64,000 nt of DNA from Panopea generosa (Eukaryota; Mollusca; Bivalvia; Adapedonta; Hiatellidae). Under the pieces are notes generated by a model. The model saw nothing but the letters and a program-made list of their open reading frames with translations. It was not told where the DNA came from and did not search any database. The stretch covers positions 23,713,184 through 23,777,183 of the forward strand of contig CM055896.1 of NCBI GenBank assembly GCA_029582155.1, read 5' to 3'. The position numbers and the translations under genes are program-made. Below, piece by piece: positions 12,886 through 25,963 of the stretch (position 1 is its first letter; each line of letters opens with the position of its first letter).

Positions 12886-15800
12886 TGTACCACCTTCTAG
12901 TACCGCCATACATGCAAATGTACTACTTTGTAGTACCTCCATACATGCAAATGTACCATCTTGTAGTACCGCCATACATGCAAATGTACCACCTTGCAGT
13001 ACCGACATACATGCAAATGTACCACCTTGTAGTACCGGCATACATACAAATGTACCACCTGGTAGTACCGCCATACATGCAAATGTACCACCTTGTAGTA
13101 CCGCCATACATGCAAATGTACCACATTGTAGTACCGCCATACATGCAAATGTACCACCTTGTAGTACCGCCATACATGCAAGTGTACTACCTTGCAGCAC
13201 AACCATACATACAAATGTACCTCCTTGTAGTACCGCAATACATGAAAATGTACCACATTGTAGTACCGCCATACATGCCAATGTACAACCTTGTAGTACC
13301 GCCATACCTGCCAATGTACCATATTGTAGTACCGCAAAACATGCAAGTGTACCACCTTGTAGTACCGCCATACATACAAATGTACTACCTTGCAGTACCG
13401 CCATACAAACAAATGTACCACTTTGCAGCACCTCCATACATACAAATGTACCACCTTTTAGCACCGCCATACATACAAATGTACCACCTTGTAGCACCGC
13501 CATACATACAAATGTACCTTCTTGTAGCACCGCCATACATAAAAATGTACCACCTTGTAGCACCATCATACATACAAACGTACCACCTTGTACCACCGCT
13601 ATACATACAAATGTACCAACTTGTAGTAACGCCATACATACAAATGTACCACCTTGCTGTACCGCAATACATACAAATGTACCACCTTGCATCATCGCCA
13701 TACATACAAATGTACCACATTGTGCCACCGCCATACATACAAATGTAACACCTTACAGTACCGCCATACATACAAATGTACCACCTTGCAGTACCGCAAT
13801 ACATACAAATGTACCACCTTGCAATACCGCCATACATACAAATGTACCGCCTTGCAGTACCGCCATGCATACAAATGTACAATCTTGCAGCACCGCCATA
13901 CATACAAATGAACCACCTTGCAGTACCGCCATACATACAAATGTATCACCTTGCAGTACCGCCATACCTACAAATATACCACCATGTAGCACCACCATAC
14001 ATACAAATGTACCACCTTGCAGCACCGCCATACATACAAATGTACCAATTTGCAGTACCGCCAATCATACAAATGTACTACCTTGAAGCACCGCCATGCA
14101 TGCAAATGTATCACCTTGCAGTACCGCCATACATACAAATGTACCACCTTGCAGTACCACCATACATACAAATGTACCACCTTGCAGTACCGCAATACAT
14201 ACAAATGTACCACCTTGCAGTACCGCTATACATACAAATGTACCGCCTTGCAGTACCGCCATGCATACAAATGTACAATCTTGCAGCACCGCCATACATA
14301 CAAATGTACCACCTTGTAGCACCATCATACATACAAACGTACCACCGTGTACCACCATCATACATACAAATGTACCAACTTGTAGTAACGCCATACATAC
14401 AAATGTACCACCTTGCTGTACCGCCATACATACAAATGTACCACCTTGCATCATCGCCATACATACAAATGTACCACATTGTACCACTGCCATACATACA
14501 AATGTACCACCTTGCAGTAACGCAAAACATACAAATGTACCACCTTGCAGTACCGCCATACATACAAATGTACCGCCTTGCAGTACTGCCATGCATACAA
14601 ATTTACAATCTTGCAGCACCGCCATACATACAAATGAACCACCTTGCAGTACCGCCATACATACAAATGTACCACCTTGTAGTACCGCCATACCTACAAA
14701 TATACCACCATAAGCACCACCATACATACAAATGTACCACCTTGCAGCACCGCCATACATACAAATGTACCAATTTGCAGTACCGCCATTCAAACAAATG
14801 TACTACCTTGCAGTACCACCATACATACAAATGTACCACCTTGCAGTACCGCAATACATATAAATGTACCACCTTGCAGTACGGCCATACATACAAATGT
14901 ACAGCCTTGAAGTACCGCCATGCATACAAATGTACAATCTTGCAGCACCGCCATACATACAAATGAACCACCTTGCAGTACCGCCATACCTACAAATATT
15001 CCACCATGTAGCACCACTATACATACAAATGTACCACCTTGCAGCACCGTCATACATACAAATGTACCAATTTGCAGTACCGCCATTCATACAAATGTAC
15101 TTCCTTGAAGCACCGCCATGCATGCAAATGTATCACCTTGCAGTACCGCCATACATACAAATGTACCACTTTGCAGTACCGCCATACATACAAATGTACC
15201 ACTTTGCAGCACCGCCATACATACAAATGTACCACCTTGCAGTACCACCATACATAAAAATGTACCAACTTGCAGTACCGCCATACATACAAATGTACCA
15301 TAGTAGCACCACCATGCATACAAATGGAGCACCTTGAAGCACCGCCATACATACAAATATACCACCTTGTAGCACCACCATACATACATTGTACAAATGT
15401 ACCACCTTGCAGCACCGCCATACATACAAATGTACTACCTTGTAGTACCGCCATACATATAAATGTACCACCTTGCAGTACCGCAATACATACAAATGTA
15501 CTACCTTGTAGCACCGCCATACATACAAATGTAATACCTTGCAGTTCCGCCATACATACAAAGCTACCATATTGCAGCACCGCCATACATACAAGTGTAC
15601 CACCTTGCAATACCGTCAAACATATAAATGTACCACCTTGCAGAACCATCTTACATACAAATGTACCACCTTGCAGTACTGCCATATAAACAAATGTACC
15701 ACCTTGCAGCACCGCATACATACAAATGTACCACCTTGCAGCACCGCCATACATACAAATGTACCACCTTGCAGCACCGCATACATACAAATGTACCACC

Positions 15801-18085
15801 TTGCAGTACCCCCATACATACAAATGTACCACCTTGCAGCACCGCCATACATACAAATGTACCACCTTGCAGTACCGCCATGCATACAAATATACCACCT
15901 TGTAGCACCGCCATACATACAAATGTACCACCTTGCAGCACCGCCATACATACAAATGTACCACCTTGCAGCACCGCCACACATGCAAATGTACCACCTT
16001 GCAGTGCCGCTATACATACAAGTGTACTTCTTTGTAGTACCGCCATACATACAAATGTACCACCTTGCAGCACCGCCATACATACAAATGTACCACCTTG
16101 TAGCACCGCCACACATGCAAATGTACCACCTTGCAGTGCCGCTATACATACAAGTGTACTTCTTTGTAGTACCGCCATACATACAAATGTACCTACTTGC
16201 AGCACCGCCATACATACAAATGTATCACCTTGCAGCACCGCCATACATACAAATGTACCACCTTGCAGCACCGCCATACATACAAATGTACCACCTTGCA
16301 GCACCGCCGTACATACAAATGTACCACCTTGCAGCACCGCCGTACATACAAATGTACCACCTTGCAGCACCGCCATACATACACATGTACCACCTTGCAG
16401 CACCGCCATACATACAAATGTACCACCTTGCAGCACCGCCATACATACAAATGTACCACCTTGCAGTACCGCCATACATACAAATGTACCACCTTGCAGT
16501 ACCGCCATACATACAAATGTACCACCTTGCAGTACCGCCATACATACAAATGTACCACCTTGTAGTACCGCCATACATACAAATGTACCACCTTGCCGCA
16601 CCGCCATACATACAAATGTACCACCTTGCCGTACCGCCATACATACAAATGTACCACCTTGCAGCACCGCCATACATACAAATGTACCACCTTGCAGCAC
16701 CGCCATACATACAAATGTACCACCTTGCAGCACCGCCATACATACAAATGTACCACCTTGCAGTACCGCCATACATACAAATGTACCACCTTGTAGTACC
16801 GCCATACATACAAATGTACCACATTGCAGCACCGCCATACATACAAATGTACCACCTTGCAGCACCGCCATACATACAAATGTACCACCTTGCAGCTCCG
16901 CCATACATACAAATGTACCACCTTGCAGTACCGCCATACATACAAATGTACCACCTTGCAGTACCGCCATACATGCAAATGTACCACCTTGCAGTACCGC
17001 CATACATGCATATGTACCACCTTGCAGTACCACCATACATACAAATGTACCACCTTGTAGTACCGCCATACATACAAATGTACCACCTTGTAGTACCGCC
17101 ATACATACAAATGTACCACCTTGTACCACCGCCATACATACAAATGTATCATCTTGCAGTACCGCCATACATACAAATGTACCACCTTGTACCACCGCCA
17201 TACATACAAATGTATCATCTTGCAGTACCGCCATACATACAAATGTACCACCTTGTACCACCGCTATACATACAAATGTATCATCTTGCAGTACCGCCAT
17301 ACATACAAATGTATCACCTTGTAGAACCGCCATACATACAAATGTATCACCTTGCAGTACTGCCATACATGCAAATGTATCACCTTGTAGCACCACCATA
17401 CATACAAATGTATCACCTTGCAGTTCTGCCATACATACAAGTGTACCACCTTGTAGCACCACCATACATACAAATGTACCACCTTGTACTACCGCCATAC
17501 ATACAAATGTATCATCTTGCAGTACCGCCATACATACAAATGTACCACCTTGTACCACCGCCATACATACAAATGTACCGCCTTGCAGTACCGCCATACA
17601 TACAAGTGTACCATCTTGCAGTGCCGCTATTAATGCAAATGTACCACCTTGTACCACCGCCATACATACAAATGTATCATCTTGCAGTACCGCCATACAT
17701 ACAAATGTACCACCTTGTACCACCGCCATACATACAAATGTACCACCTTGCAGTACCGCCATACATACAAGTGTACCATCTTGCAGTGCCGCTATTAATG
17801 CAAATGTACCACCTTGTACCACCGCCATACATACAAATGTATCACCTTGCAGTACCGCCATACATACAAATGTACCACCTTGTAGCACCGCCATACATAC
17901 AAGTGTACCACCTTGCAGTACCGCTTTAAATGCAAATCTACCGCCTTGTTACATTACCATACATACAAATGTATCACCTTGCAGTACCGCTGTACATGCA
18001 AATGTATCACCTTGTAGCACCGCCATATATGCAAATGTACAACCTTGCTGTACCGCCATACATGCAAATGTATCACTTGTAGCAC
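12886..18085. repeat. 33-bp satellite, about 157 copies
   Basis: The unit is close to AAATGTACCACCTTGCAGTA followed by CCGCCATACATAC, 33 bp, repeated for 5.2 kb. The 12886-13370 part prefers CATGC and TAGTACC variants, while later parts prefer CATAC and CAGCACC or CAGTACC. Because 33 is a multiple of three and the unit lacks stops in most frames, open frames of up to about 850 codons appear on both strands at once (for example 15628-18198 plus and 15651-17894 minus). No promoter, splice pattern or non-repeat start region marks any of them as a gene. Confidence 0.95.
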
Positions 18086-18870
18086 CGCACCTTACCTGGT
18101 ACATGTATAACGACTTACCGCACCTCATCTCGTACATGTATAACGATCACCCGCACCTTACCTGGTACATGTATAACGACTCACTTCACCTTACCTGATC
18201 CATGTATAACGACTCCCCGCACTTTACCTGATCCATGTATAACAACTCACCGCACCTTACCAGGTACATGTATAACGACTCGCTGAACTTTACCTGATCC
18301 ATGTATAACGATCCACCGCACCTTACCTGGTACATGTATAACGACTCGCTGCACTTTACTTGATCCATGTATAACGACTCCCCGCACTTTACCTGATCCA
18401 TGTATAACAACTCACCGCACCTTACCAGGTACATGTATAACGACTCGCTGAACTTTACCTGATCCATGTATAACGATCCACCGCACCTTACCTGGTACAT
18501 GTATAACGACTCGCTGCACTTTACCTGATCCATGTATAACGACTCCCCGCACTTTACCTGATCCATGTATAACAACTCACCGCACCTTACCAGGTACATG
18601 TATAACGACTCGCTGAACTTTACCTGATCCATGTATAACGATCCACCGCACCTTACCTGGTACATGTATAACGACTCGCTGCACTTTACCTGATCCATGT
18701 ATAATGACTCGCTTCACTTTACCTGGAACATGTATAATGACTCACTTCACCTTACCTGACCCATGTTTAATGACTCACTTCACCTGACAGGTCACCTCAC
18801 TTTACTTGATCCATGTATAACGACTTATCGCACCTTGCCTGGTACATGTATAATGACTCACTTCACCTCA
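18086..18870. repeat. Second 33-bp satellite with a 165-bp higher-order repeat
   Basis: The units have the form CACCTTACCTGGTACATGTA + TAACGACTC. The variant starting GCTGAAC recurs at 18282, 18447 and 18612, exactly 165 bp apart, so blocks of five monomers were amplified together. The array begins directly where the other 33-bp family ends. Confidence 0.88.
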
Positions 18871-21549
18871 CCAGAAACATACGTTTATGTATGTCTGATT
18901 CTCTTACCAGCAGGATTACATTATAAGTATCGGAATTTTTGAAAAAAACATTGATGCAATTATTTTACTCCGGCGAAATTTCAAAATATAAGTTATCAGT
19001 ACCAACAATAGTTACAAATAACTTGTCTCTGATAAAGTGCTGAAACAAACTCTACACTATAAATTGTTCGATCCCCGTTGTTATCTCTACTAATAATAAT
19101 AGTATTTCCCATGCGTTTCCATTACGGTGACTTTTGTTCTCATGAGGATGAACTTACATAATTAATTGTCTGCTAACCACCAAGTTGTAGTTCATATGCC
19201 TTTCCAGATAGATATGAGTAGGACTGAGAAAACGAAAAGTACACTAACTTCATTGTAAACATAAAACTAGAATATACAGTTTGTCTAAATTGTTTCTTTT
19301 TAATTTAATATTGTAATAATTGACTTAATGTTTGTGTGTTCTGTTATATAATTTTACATATAATTTATAATATTTCATTGTTTGTATTAATTTCATGAAC
19401 GGAAAACCTATTTTCATTTGAGATTAATACACATCTGTATCCCCAATCTAATATTAATATCGCTCATATCTTTATGATCTTAAAGAATCTGACATAAACA
19501 TCAAGTACATGTATATAAGTTATATAGATTATTAATGACTCTGTATTTGTGTTTATTTTAAGACAGAAGGGTTTAATTAACGGAAACAAGGGCACCAAGT
19601 ACATGAACAGAGGTTTCATTTCCCACCATCCGTTACTTCATTTGTCATGATGTCTATCTTATAGTATTATGGAATAGCAAACGTGTATTAAAAACTCATT
19701 TTTATGAAGCCAAATAAATAAAATGTGTGTTAATTGATAAATTAATATAAAAATATTTGGTACTTAATAAACATTGTTTTCATAATGTTTTTATGTTTGA
19801 CTTTGTTAATAAATATAATTACAGTTACTGATATATAAACATAGTAAAACAGTAGGTCCAATAGAGTTTTATAAATCATCAAATCACAGTGAGGGGTTTC
19901 ACCAAGGTCATGCTAATCTTTTAACGTATTGAACACTTTCAAAATGCAATTTTGTAATAAGCCACATTTTATATACCCATGTATGTATCCGGTTATAGTC
20001 GAACCATTATAACGCCAATTATAGCAGTCCATCTGTTATGCGATTATCATCATAACCATCGTAAATCACATCTTTCCCAAAATACACATATGTTTTTCAG
20101 AACAAATATTGTGAGTGAACACATTTGATTCCGACCGACAGACTGACCAACCGACACACTCACTTGCTCACTACTGGCCATTACCCCGTGTTGTCACCCC
20201 TTCTGAATGTATTGTACTGATTGCCTTAATCTGTAAACTATATATTTTTATCTTAATAACGTGTATCGTTGGGTTTATAATTGTGTGGATAGTAGCACCT
20301 ACATCGATTACTTGAATATTTATCACTGCCATATTTCTAATTAAATATGGCAAAGATGAATGTGTGAACTTTGTCTCAAAAGTAATCTTTGAATGCCAAA
20401 TAAAACTTTTCAAAATGTCATTTCTCAAATAAATGGTCGACATTTTTAAAGTGTCATAATTATATTTGTATTAAATGTTACACTTTTCTGTATCGGCAAA
20501 TGCTTCTTTAAGGGGGAATATACGTTTTAAATTATTTTTGAAATCAGTAGAACATTTGGTATACGTCTTCTCGTTATTGTAATAATACGATAATTAAAGA
20601 ACAATATAAATTACGTTATACGTTATACGTTACCCGCTTTATACTATATCAAGTATTGACAAATATGTCTTTCTCGTCTTTGGCATAGATGAATGAAGTG
20701 ATTTGACACTTCGTGTGTTAAGTTATTTTTGACATTCTTTGAGTTAACTTTGACACTTAATCGAGCTTATTTAATGTGCTTATAAAATAGAAATGACAAA
20801 GTATGTGCTCATGTACATGAAATAAGTAAAAACATCTAAATCTGTCATACCTATGTTTGTTAGTAAACTATCATTTTAGAAGACAACAGACCAACTGTGG
20901 AGCTGCGGAATAATTTGCAGACTAATGGACATAAATTATAGATTGAAAGCTACAAACATTCGCTTATAAAAACGGTTTGGTTGTTGGACATATATTTTTT
21001 TTTATTCTGATTCATGGTTGTGTCGATATTTAGACACAATTGAAACAATATTGAGATTGAACTGCACAGTATTGACATGTTAAAGGAATCATAGCGGTTA
21101 TATTTGTTTCACATGTGTTATGTATGGCGTATCAAACAGCAGAAACATTTGGAAAATTAGTTAATATTTTGCACAAATATTGTATCAGGCAATTATTAAT
21201 AGACGATTTCTACTATACAATAAAATTTGACAATTCTACTCAATTGAAATCTTAATGTATTTAGGATTAACAACAAACATGAGCTGTGCACTCTTAATTT
21301 TGCAATGCAATTTTAAAATATAAAGCTACATTGTATAATAGTGTAAGATATGTTTTAAAATTTAAAAGAGATTTAAAGTTTGCATAATGGGCAGCTTTGT
21401 TCGACTGAGAAATACCAGAGTATATGTACAGCACAGTTAATAACACGTTGTTTGAATAGTACAAAAATAACACATTTCCGTTTTCAACATAATCTGAAAT
21501 CCAAGCAAAACCAAAACCGTATCTAAAAAATAAAGGCTACGTCATATTA
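18871..21549. other. AT-rich DNA without a recognisable gene
   Basis: Only short open frames (largest about 90 codons, 20171-20443 minus) of no recognisable family are found. No RNA gene or mobile-element end is visible. Confidence 0.5.
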
Positions 21550-22906
21550 GAGTTTTGCAGCTTACTTCGATGACGATGCGGACAGCGGACTACGAACTAA
21601 ATTCGGAGGGGGGGGGGGGGGGGGGGGGGGGTCTCAAAACAACTATGTCATAATTGTATACAGATGTGCGTGATCATTTATGAATTCGTGTAGTTGATGA
21701 CATAATTGTTCGGGTTAATGATAGAAAATATATTATAAAATATAAGGAAAACATAGTTTTCAATATTTAAGCATTTAATACGCATTTTACATATAGTCAT
21801 CATCTAATTCCTAGTTCTCTCAAAATTTTAGGAACTATTTATTGGTTAATTTGCTGTATGCAAGCTGATTGTCCCGAACCATTGACTGGCCCAGCAACTT
21901 CAGGTCCCTGTTGTTGGTCTGGCGCTTAAAATACATAAACACAGCGTTTTAAAATATGCTTTATGCAAACTGAATTAAATCACATTATGTTCCTTTTTAA
22001 TTGGAATGCAGTTACTAAAAAATTAAAGTGTTATTGATTAAAACTGAACTTATTGTGAATGTATAATTTATTTATAATATACTGTCCTGTTTTTATATGT
22101 TACTTTATAAAAAAACATGCATTTCAAGTTTCCATTACATAAGCTTTATAATTTATAACACACTAAAGCAATATAGTTAAAGTTGAACTAAACAGTTGAT
22201 CAATATCAATATGGCTCATATACAATTTAAAGACAATTTTGTTATATTTATGTAACTTACGTTGTATATGCCCTAGTTGTACATTAACGGGGCGGAGCGC
22301 TGTTGGGTTGGAGCCTGTCGGGGCGGAGGCTGTTGTGGTGGAGCCTGTTGGTTGGTCGGGACCTAAACATGTTGATGTGGCGGAGTTTGTTGGAGACGGT
22401 GCTGTTGTTGGCAAGGAATATGATGTGGAACCTGATCAACCGAATCATCGGTGGTATCAACCACCATGGCACCACGCCTATCTTGTACAGGTGGACCCGT
22501 TTTTAAATGAGCATGTCTCAGCTGTCTTTATCTTTGGTATCTCACTTGGCCGGTGTGTATGTAACAGAGACCGATGTAAAGTATACATAGCGTTACTAGC
22601 ATGGGTACGTGCAACTTGTGTATACCGAGCCTCGAAGCCATGCATATCAACGCCGAGCATGTACTGACTAACCAATTGGTTATTTTGTCGTGTGTTCACG
22701 TGTGTATACACATATATGGAGTATGATTACGCTTCGGACACAGTACTGTGTCAGTATCTCGATATGTACAAACATAATTGTAATTATTATTTTAATAAAG
22801 TCCCACTTCAAACTGTAATTATCCACTTAAGTAATTTTTGAGAAACCACCCGAATTTAGTCCATAGTCCGCTGTCCGCATCGGCATCGAAGTAAGCTGCA
22901 AAACTC
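21550..22906. mobile_element. 1.36-kb DNA-transposon-like element with 57-bp TIRs and TTA duplications
   Basis: The segment 21550-21606 (starting GAGTTTTGCAGCTTACTTCG) is repeated in inverted orientation at 22850-22906 with only a few mismatches. TTA immediately precedes the left end (21547-21549) and immediately follows the right end (22907-22909). Three-base TTA/TAA target duplications are typical of PIF/Harbinger elements, so a non-autonomous or degenerate member is the best guess. No DDE transposase is visible inside. A 24-base G run (21608-21631) lies just inside the left end. Confidence 0.65.
21838..22414 (-). pseudogene. Possible two-exon P/Q/T-rich gene inside the TIR element
   Basis: On the minus strand a proline/threonine/serine-rich frame (about 22414 to 22262, including PTTAPSPTNSATST and LRPVNVQLGHIQ) ends at a consensus splice donor GTAAGT (22261-22256). 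About 330 bp downstream an acceptor-like TTTTAAG precedes a second open stretch rich in Q, P and G that ends in a stop near 21838, and the two join in frame. Stops lie just upstream of the first exon and no ATG is available, so it is probably truncated. Harbinger elements often carry a second gene besides the transposase, but I cannot assign this one. Confidence 0.3.
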
Positions 22907-23640
22907 TTATACCAACATCATATTGGTCTTGTTTTACTCAAATGATAAAACACAGACTTCTATTTACGAATAAGAAAACAGTTGATCGGCTACTTTCTGC
23001 AATGCCACTCGTACAGTTAATGACGTATCCTTTTGGTATTTAGTTCCGATATTACAAAATTAATTATATTAAACATTTTTTATGTTTTGTTTCTTGGTGA
23101 TTAATATTTAACTGCAGCAGCTTATAAATTATAGCCATGATATTGATATTGAAACGATCTACAGATAACATCTACGTATTTGCTACACACATGATTAAGG
23201 TATTTTTATTATTCTACACCGCTACTCAAAGTCATTCATTATTTTACCACGTACTGTATCCATTTCATTAATGTCCGCATTGTTATCTGATATAATCAGT
23301 CAGTGATATCGTCCGAGTTGCTAATATGTCATAAATATTTGATGTCCTCGTCGTGAAAGATGATACTCCTGTAATCAATTTATTCTCTGTTTAGTATTGT
23401 CATCAACACTTTAAGCTGATTACCGTGATAGAAAGATACTGATATGATAAATAATGCATACATTTTTTATTTGCTGGTTTAATTAAGGAAGTAGATGGAC
23501 ATGAAATAGTATAGTATAAACTCATGAATACACATAACTGTGCACTTATAACGAGTGAAAATTTTCCTTAGCTTAATTGAACATACTTTCACAATATCAC
23601 ACCCCATGTTAATTCAACCTAATAAAGAATTTCCTTTCAA
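22907..23640. repeat. Dispersed repeat, copy B, with AT-rich flanks
   Basis: Positions 23165-23525 match copy A at 12115-12475 in the same orientation. The remainder is AT-rich with no gene seen. Confidence 0.6.
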
Positions 23641-23654
23641 TAACTTATAACTTA

Positions 23655-23890
23655 CACACAATCAAACGATATTCTCCCGTTATTATAGGTGATATCTCCC
23701 GTATAATGGGTGAAATCTCCCGTATTATAGGTGATATCTCCATTATTATAGGTGACATCTCCCGTAATATGGGTGATATCTCCATTATTATAGGTGATAT
23801 CTCTCGTAATACGGGTGATATCTCCATTATTATAGATGATATTATGGGTGAAATCTCCCGTATTATGGGTGAAATCTCCCGTATTGTAAT
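23655..23890. repeat. About 21-bp minisatellite
   Basis: The units resemble GATATCTCCCGTATTATAGG and run directly into the 77-bp satellite. The short open frames on both strands (repeating EISPIIR-like or GDISIII-like peptides) are translations of the unit. Confidence 0.85.
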
Positions 23891-25963
23891 ATAATGTACT
23901 GTTTGGAAGGGAATCATCAGTTACTGTATTACATATCTTTGTACCATCTCGCAAGGACAGTTGTCATATAATGTACTGTTTGGAAACGAATGGACAGTTA
24001 CTGTAATACTTATCTTTGTACCAACTCGCAAGGACAATTGTCATATAATGTTCCGTTTGAAAATGAACGGCCAGTTACTGTAATACGTATTTTTGTATCG
24101 CTTCGCAACGACAATTGACATATAATGTACTGTTTGGAAGTGAAAAACCAGTTACTGTAATACGTATCTTTGAACCACCTCACTAGGACAACTGTTATAT
24201 AATGTATTGTTTGGAAGTAAATCGCCAGTAATTGTAATAGGTATCTTTGTACAACTTCGCAAGGACAATTGTCATATAATGTACTGTTTTGAGGTGAATC
24301 GCCAGTTACTGTAATATGTATGTTTGTACCACCTAAGTAGGACAATTGTCATATAATGTACTGTTTGGAAGTGAAATGCCAGTTACTGTTATACGTATCT
24401 TTGTACCACCTCGCAAGAGCAATTGTCATATAATGTACTGTTTGGAAGTGAAATGCCAGTTACTGTAATACGTATCTTTGAACCACCTCACTAGGACAAT
24501 TGTTATATAATGTACTGTTTAGAAGTGAAATGCCAGTTACTGTAATACGTATGTTTGTACCACCTCGCAAGAGCAATTGTCATATAATGTACTGTTTGGA
24601 AGTGAAATGCCAGTTACTGTAATACGTATCTTTGTACCACCTCGCAAGGACAATTGTCATATAATGTACTGTTTGGCAGTGAATCACCAGTTACTGTAAT
24701 ACATATCTTTGTACCACCACGCAAGGACAATTGTCATATAATGTACTGTTTGGAAGCGAATCACCAGTTACTGTAATACGTATCTTTGTACCACCTCGCA
24801 AGGACAATTGTCATATAATGTACTGTTTGGAAGTGAAATGCCAGTTACTGTAATACGTATCTTTGTACCACCTCGCAAGAGCAATTTTCATATAATGTAC
24901 TGTTTGGAAGCGTAACACCAGTTGCTGTAATACGTATATATGAACCACCTCAAAATGACAATTGTCATATAATGTACTGTTTGGAAGCGAATCGCCAGTT
25001 ACTGTAAAACGTATGTTTGTACCACCTCACAAGGACAATTGTCATATAATGTACTGTAATACGTAAAAGGTACCACCTCACCAGGATAATTATCATAAAA
25101 TGTACTGTTTGGAGGTGAATGGCCAGTTACTGCAATACGTCTCTTTGTAACACCTCACTAGGACAATTATCATATAATGTACTCTTTGAAAGTAAATCAC
25201 AAGTTTCTCTTATACGTATCTTTGTACCACCTCACAAGGACAATTGTCATATAATGTACTGTTTGGAAGTGAATCACCAGTTACTGTAATACCTATGTTT
25301 GTACCACCTCACAATGACAATTGTCATATATGTACTGTTTGGAAGCGAATCGCCAGTTACTGTAAAACGTATGTTGGTACCACCTCACAAGGACAATTGT
25401 CATATAATGTACTGTTTGGAAGAGAATCACCAGTTACTGTAATACGCATGTTTGTACCACCTCACAAGGACAATTGTCATATAATGTACTGTTTGAAAGT
25501 GAAACGCCTGTTACTGTAATACGTTTCTTTGTACCAACTCACAAGGGCAATTGTCATAAAATGTGCTGTAATACGTAAAAGGTGCCGCCTCACTAGGACA
25601 ATTATCATATAATGTACTGTTTGGAGGTGAATCGCCAGTTACTATAATACGTATCTTTGTACCACCTCACAAGGACGATTATCATATAATGTACTGTTTG
25701 AAAGTGAAACGCCTGTTACTGTAATACGTTTCTTTGTACCAACTCACAAGGACAATTGTCATATAATGTACTGTTTCGAAGTGAATCGCCATTAACTGTA
25801 ATACGTATTTTTGTACCACCTCACAAGGACAATTGTCATATATAATGTACTCTTTGGAAGTGAATGGCCAGTAACTAAAATACGTATACTTTTGCCACCT
25901 AACAAGGACAATTGTCATTTAATGTACTGTTTGAAAGTGAATCGCCTGTTACTGTAGTACGTG
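23891..25963. repeat. 77-bp satellite, left arm
   Basis: The monomer is about 77 bp and contains GACAATTGTCATATAATGTA, CTGTTTGGAAGTGAATCGCC and AGTTACTGTAATACGTATCT, then TTGTACCACCTCACAAG. About 26 copies are present. The last monomer is cut at ACTGTAGTACGTG by the Polinton insertion and the array resumes at 43515 at the corresponding monomer position. Confidence 0.92.

Noticed and set aside
12886..18085. CRISPR-like array of regularly spaced repeats
   Set aside because: Units are contiguous without unique spacers, the genome is eukaryotic, and no cas genes are present. The same applies to the 77-, 49-, 31- and 47-bp families.
15539..18198. Very long open frames (796 and 856 codons plus strand, 747 codons minus strand) as genes
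   Set aside because: They coexist in several frames on both strands and consist only of the 33-bp unit; no non-repeat start, splice or promoter signal distinguishes any of them.
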